This document shows, in pieces, positions 60,686-64,000 of a stretch of DNA of 64,000 bases. Within the stretch, counting starts at the first letter, position 1. Each line of letters begins with the position of its first letter. The notes below the pieces were generated by a model, which was not told the origin of the DNA, searched no databases, and saw nothing but the letters and a program-made list of their open reading frames with translations. The DNA is from Mycolicibacter senuensis. GTDB taxonomy: Bacteria > Actinomycetota > Actinomycetes > Mycobacteriales > Mycobacteriaceae. The stretch lies in contig NZ_QMEX01000002.1 of assembly GCF_003284925.1 (NCBI RefSeq), forward strand, positions 62,001 through 126,000, given 5' to 3'. Both the position numbers and the translations under genes were made by a program.

Positions 60686-61514
60686 AACCACCGAATTGAC
60701 CAGCACTGGGCCCCGCCCACCCGAAGGCGACTGGCTCGGTACGCCCTACCTGAGCTTCGAGCGCCAAGGACCGTTCGCTATCTGCACGCTCGACCGCCCG
60801 CAGGCCCGCAATGCAATGACCCCGGCGATGTACTTCGGCATCCGCTACGCGACCACTCGCGTCGAGAACGACAACGACCTCGCGGGCCTGCTGATCACCG
60901 GGACCGGCGACGTGTTCGCCCCCGGGGGGGATCTCGGACAGAACGGTGTCGACGACTGGATGGACTTCGCCGCCACGTTGTCGATGGATGTGACACCGTT
61001 CGATACCCTCCGCCAGTCCTCCAAGCCGGTGGTGGCAGCGGTCAACGGGCTCTGCCAGGGTGGCGGCCTGATGATCGCGATGTGCAGCGACATCGCCGTC
61101 GTCAGCGATCGCGCCACCTTCCGGGTGCCCGAACTGTTCCGGGGCATCGCCGATACCTACTACAGCCACCTCCTGGCTCGGCTCATCGGTCCCGTCCGCG
61201 CCCGTGACCTGATGATGACGGGCCGGACCCTCGCGGCGCAGGAAGCCCTCGACTGGGGCATGGTTGCGCGGGTGGTGCCCCATGCCGAGTTGATGGACTC
61301 CGCGCGCGAGATACTGGCTCAATGCTGCCGAACCGCCCCCGGCGCCCGCCGGTTGGTCAAAGGAAGCCTGGACAGCTACCTGGGCCTCTACGACCGAGTG
61401 GGTATGCGCACCAGCCTCGAAGGCAAAGAGGCAATCGAAGGTTTCCTCGCCTTCAAAGACCGCCGTTCCCCAACGTGGGTCCATCCCGACCTACAGATCG
61501 ACGGCCGGTTGTGA
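60678..61514 (+). CDS. Enoyl-CoA hydratase/isomerase family protein
   Basis: 278 aa from ATG 60678 with CAGGAGA 4 nt upstream. FAICTLDRPQARNAMTPAM, the oxyanion loop VFAPGGDLGQNG, VNGLCQGGGLMIAMCSDIAV and RVPELFRGIADTYYSHLLAR are crotonase-fold segments. The loop reads APGGDLG rather than AGAD(L/I), and catalytic Glu residues are candidate only in VPELFRG. Last gene of the operon from 58983. Confidence 0.87.
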   Translation: MSETTELTSTGPRPPEGDWLGTPYLSFERQGPFAICTLDRPQARNAMTPAMYFGIRYATTRVENDNDLAGLLITGTGDVFAPGGDLGQNGVDDWMDFAATLSMDVTPFDTLRQSSKPVVAAVNGLCQGGGLMIAMCSDIAVVSDRATFRVPELFRGIADTYYSHLLARLIGPVRARDLMMTGRTLAAQEALDWGMVARVVPHAELMDSAREILAQCCRTAPGARRLVKGSLDSYLGLYDRVGMRTSLEGKEAIEGFLAFKDRRSPTWVHPDLQIDGRL

Positions 61515-61586
61515 CGCGGGCCCGACGATACCTCCTGACGCCCTTCCCTTTTGCGGTCGGCATGACGTCGCGCTCGCTCGTCGCGC

Positions 61587-61607
61587 CACCAACACTTGGG
61601 TGTGGTG
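61587..61607. terminator. Hairpin between convergent genes
   Basis: CACC-A-ACAC (61587-61595, one bulged A) pairs with GTGTGGTG (61600-61607) around TTGG. No U-run follows, as is common for mycobacterial terminators. Lies between the stops at 61514 and 61635. Confidence 0.4.
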
Positions 61608-61634
61608 ATTGCTGCCACGGCAACGGCACCTGAG

Positions 61635-62651
61635 CTACCGTGCCCGCGAGGCAGGCCTGTCGGCGGCCGCGCGGCTGCGATAAAACTGCACGGCTTTGCG
61701 TATCGAGTCGTGGATCGGTTCGGGATGCCACCCCAAGTCCCGCTCGGCCTTGCTGTGATCCATCGGCGACATGATGTGCATCAGCCGCACGCTCAGCCTC
61801 GAAAGCACCATGTCGCGACGAAGCACCGTTGCGGCTACATCTCCGCCAAAACCCAAGACGTACATGACTTTGAGCGGGATTCCGAACCTCGGGCGCTTGG
61901 CTCGACCGGCGTCGGCGGCGGTTTCATACAATTCGCGGGCACTGATGAACCGTTCGGAGATGATGTAGCGCTCGCCGACGCCGCCGCGCTCGGCGGCGAG
62001 GATCAGCGCGTGGGCGGCGTCTTCGATGCCGACGACTTCCATCGCCATGTCCTTGACGTAGACAGGCATCTTCCCCGCGGCGGCCGCGGCAAGCAATGAT
62101 CCGTGCGGAGTGGGTTGCCAGTCGCCGGGGCCATAGGTGTTGGAAACACACAGTGCGACCGCCGGCAGACCACGCTCGCGGGCATAGTCCAGCACCAGAT
62201 TCTCGGCGTCGACGCGCGAGCGAATGTAGGCGCCACCCCGATCGAGCCAGTTGAACGGCTCGTCTTCGGTGGCAAGATCATCCTCGGATAACGCGATGGT
62301 GCCGATCGTGCTGGTGAACACGAACCGGCGCAGATCGGCGCCGACCGCGACATCCAGAACCCGACGCAGACCTTCGACGTTGGTGCGAAAAAGATCGGTC
62401 GGGTCGCGCAGCCATGCTCGAGCGTCCACGACACAGTAATAGACATCGTCGCAACCTTCCATGGCGTCGCGCATCGCGCCGTCATCGAATAGGTCGCCAT
62501 ACCGGCGTTCCACCTCGAGGTCATCGATGGCCCTGGTGGAGCTGGTGCGACGAAGTAGAACCCGTACCGACTCACCACGCTCGACCAATTGCCGCACGAC
62601 ATGCGACCCCAAAAACCCGCTGGCCCCGATGACCAACTTCATGCGACCCAT
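61635..62651 (-). CDS. NAD-dependent epimerase/dehydratase-type extended SDR (3-beta-HSD-like)
   Basis: 338 aa. KLVIGASGFLGSHVVRQLVE is a GxxGxxG motif, FTSTIGTIAL contains the Ser/Thr of the active site, and AYIRSRVDAENLV is the YxxxK region with Arg instead of Lys. NTYGPGDWQPTPHGSL and a variable C-terminal substrate part follow. Relatives reduce or oxidise 3-hydroxysteroids or sugar-like groups. ATG 62651 has AGG at 5 nt; GTG 62657 is also open. Stands alone on this strand, 99 nt after the P450. Confidence 0.85.
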   Translation of the reverse strand: MGRMKLVIGASGFLGSHVVRQLVERGESVRVLLRRTSSTRAIDDLEVERRYGDLFDDGAMRDAMEGCDDVYYCVVDARAWLRDPTDLFRTNVEGLRRVLDVAVGADLRRFVFTSTIGTIALSEDDLATEDEPFNWLDRGGAYIRSRVDAENLVLDYARERGLPAVALCVSNTYGPGDWQPTPHGSLLAAAAAGKMPVYVKDMAMEVVGIEDAAHALILAAERGGVGERYIISERFISARELYETAADAGRAKRPRFGIPLKVMYVLGFGGDVAATVLRRDMVLSRLSVRLMHIMSPMDHSKAERDLGWHPEPIHDSIRKAVQFYRSRAAADRPASRAR

Positions 62652-62750
62652 CACCACCTGCCGTCCTATACCAGTCTGCTGTCAACCCGAACTCCCAACT
62701 CACGCCCACCGCTGATACCCGTCGGGCAGGATGAGGGTTCTCGTCCGATG

Positions 62751-63971
62751 TCAGCTGATACGGGCGCCGGGGGTGAATTTTATGGGCAGTTCCCGCACCG
62801 CGTAGACCTCGCCAGCATCATCGAAGAACCTTGGCTCGCCTGCGAGTTCGAAGTCGAGTAGCCGTTCCAGTATCTGACTTAGCATGACCTCGAACATCAT
62901 CTTGGCGTAGTGCGAGCCCAGGCAACGGTGCATGCCCACTCCGAACGCCATGTGCTTCTTGGCGTTCGGGCGGGACAGGTCCAGTGTCTCGGGGTCTTCG
63001 AACATGGCCGGATCTCGGTTGGCGGCCGCCCACATCAGGATCGCCCGATCCCCCTTACACAGCGGCTGGCCGTGGAACTCCGCTTCACGGGAGACGGTGC
63101 GAGCCAGTCCGAGCGTAGGGGTGTAGAGCCGGAGCAGTTCGTCGGTGCCCTTCTTGATCAGACTCGGGTCGGCGATGAATTGTTGGCGCAGTTCGGTGTC
63201 CTGGCACAGCCTCAGCAGCACATTGCCGGTGAACCCGCTGGTGGTGTCCATGGCGCCCAGCATCATCATCACGGTGTACATGGTGATCTGGCCGTCGTCG
63301 AGCGGCTTGTCGTCCAGTGTGCCGCGCAGGATGTCGCTGAACAGCTCGTCGCCGAGGCCCTCGGCGCGTCGTTGTTCCATGTGTTTGACGATCTCGCCGA
63401 ACATCTCCATGCCGGCAATTCCGGCTTTCTCCGGGTCGTGGGCGCGGTCGTGCACGGTGGTGTGCACCCAGGACACCCATTCCATGGCTCGGCTTTCATC
63501 GAATTCCAGCAACCGCAGGATCAGGCGCGCCGGCAACGGTGTGGTCAGCTCGCCCACCACGTCGCACTGACCGCGTTCGATGAAGGCGTCGATCGCCTCG
63601 GTGGTCATCTCGACGGCGGCCGCCCGGAACCGCTCCGCCGCCCCGGGGGAGAATCGCCGCAGGGTCGCCTCGCGTAACTCCTGGGTCTCCGGCGGGTCGG
63701 ATTCGATCGGTAGGATCGGCAAGGGCAGCTCACTGGCCGGCACGGCGACCGACGGATGGGAGTTGAACAGGGCGTCATCTCGGGCCGCTTCGAAGACCGA
63801 AGCGTAATCAGCTAGTGTCCAAAAGCCGTCATAATGGGGCGAATGTGCGACCGGACAACCTGATTCCCGCATCCTACGAAATGTTCCGTGCGGATCCTCA
63901 CGGAACTCCGGCGAATGGTGGTCGAGGTCCACCTCGGCGCGCTGCTGCGGTTCGGTACGGGTATCGGTCAT
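62751..63971 (-). CDS. Cytochrome P450 monooxygenase
   Basis: 406 aa. I-helix GAMDTT (239-244), E278xxR281 and heme loop FGVGMHRCLGSHYA with Cys350. The I-helix and heme loop differ from the other four P450s, so it is a separate subfamily. AAGGAG lies 6 nt before ATG 63971. The window ends 29 nt upstream, so its promoter is not visible. Confidence 0.92.
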   Translation of the reverse strand: MTDTRTEPQQRAEVDLDHHSPEFREDPHGTFRRMRESGCPVAHSPHYDGFWTLADYASVFEAARDDALFNSHPSVAVPASELPLPILPIESDPPETQELREATLRRFSPGAAERFRAAAVEMTTEAIDAFIERGQCDVVGELTTPLPARLILRLLEFDESRAMEWVSWVHTTVHDRAHDPEKAGIAGMEMFGEIVKHMEQRRAEGLGDELFSDILRGTLDDKPLDDGQITMYTVMMMLGAMDTTSGFTGNVLLRLCQDTELRQQFIADPSLIKKGTDELLRLYTPTLGLARTVSREAEFHGQPLCKGDRAILMWAAANRDPAMFEDPETLDLSRPNAKKHMAFGVGMHRCLGSHYAKMMFEVMLSQILERLLDFELAGEPRFFDDAGEVYAVRELPIKFTPGARIS

Positions 63972-64000
63972 TGCCTACTCCTTGCGTTGTTTCCCGTGAA

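Noticed and set aside
1..64000. CRISPR array, prophage, IS element or genomic-island attachment site
   Set aside because: No regularly spaced repeats, integrase, transposase or tRNA gene seen in the window.

Overview
The window is GC-rich, gene-dense actinobacterial DNA. The families point to a Mycobacterium/Mycolicibacterium-type genome: fused FadE34-like acyl-CoA dehydrogenase, thiolase-like plus DUF35 pairs, F420-type LLM enzymes, a mycofactocin-coupled SDR, AveC-like membrane proteins, TetR regulators and many P450s. Promoters with TANNNT -10 boxes lying 6-8 nt from start codons suggest leaderless transcripts, which are common in mycobacteria. I see no rRNA, tRNA, IS element, phage gene or CRISPR array. 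It reads as a chromosomal catabolic region for a CoA-activated, probably polycyclic or branched substrate (steroid- or terpenoid-like). The substrate cannot be read from sequence.

Layout. 1-8.7 kb: a P450/CoA-transferase operon (left edge), an orphan DUF35 gene, an operon of EthD-like protein, fused acyl-CoA dehydrogenase, thiolase-like protein and DUF35, a divergent LLM oxidoreductase and a TetR gene. 8.7-12.9 kb: an AveC-like membrane protein, then a sulfotransferase/DUF1214 operon divergent from its likely TetR repressor. 12.9-17.4 kb: the most unusual locus, described below. 17.5-22.6 kb: a divergent operon of aldehyde dehydrogenase, two VOC proteins, an AhpD-fold protein, a dienelactone hydrolase and a CoA transferase. 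22.6-31.4 kb: a P450, a DUF35/thiolase-like pair, an LLM enzyme, SnoaL-like proteins, SDRs and a second AveC-like protein with a 50-aa membrane partner. 31.4-31.9 kb: a decayed oxidoreductase pseudogene. 32-40 kb: P450, enoyl-CoA hydratase, DUF35 and SDR operon, LLM, phosphotransferase-like, FAD monooxygenase, TetR and SnoaL genes. 40-47.7 kb: a minus-strand beta-oxidation operon (two acyl-CoA dehydrogenases, thiolase-like, acyl-CoA synthetase) and a lower meta-cleavage module (C-C hydrolase, hydratase, aldolase). 47.9-57.3 kb: a ten-gene plus-strand operon with a canonical two-subunit Rieske dioxygenase and CoA-ester genes. 57.3-64 kb: SDRs, a TetR gene, an enoyl-CoA hydratase, an epimerase-type protein and a P450.

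The standout is an apparently split Rieske oxygenase at 12.9-17.4 kb. One protein carries a full [2Fe-2S] Rieske motif but no mononuclear-iron motif. Two paralogues carry the complete mononuclear-iron motif but lack the cluster-binding subdomain. The Rieske gene and one catalytic gene overlap by 4 nt, and a P450 gene lies between the two catalytic genes.

Three operator families recur. TGACAGTnnACTGTCA lies inside or across the -35/-10 spacers of three promoters at 6.9-9.8 kb, with a fourth copy at 58.2 kb. TGAGACnnnGTCTCA occurs twice at the DUF1214/TetR promoters. GACA-n5-GTCAGAA (or its complement) occurs at 36.5, 45.0, 45.1 and 47.7 kb, with a half-site at 47.9 kb, and ties together the 36-57 kb catabolic operons. 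Five P450s, one complete and one split Rieske system are present, but I recognise no ferredoxin or ferredoxin reductase gene.
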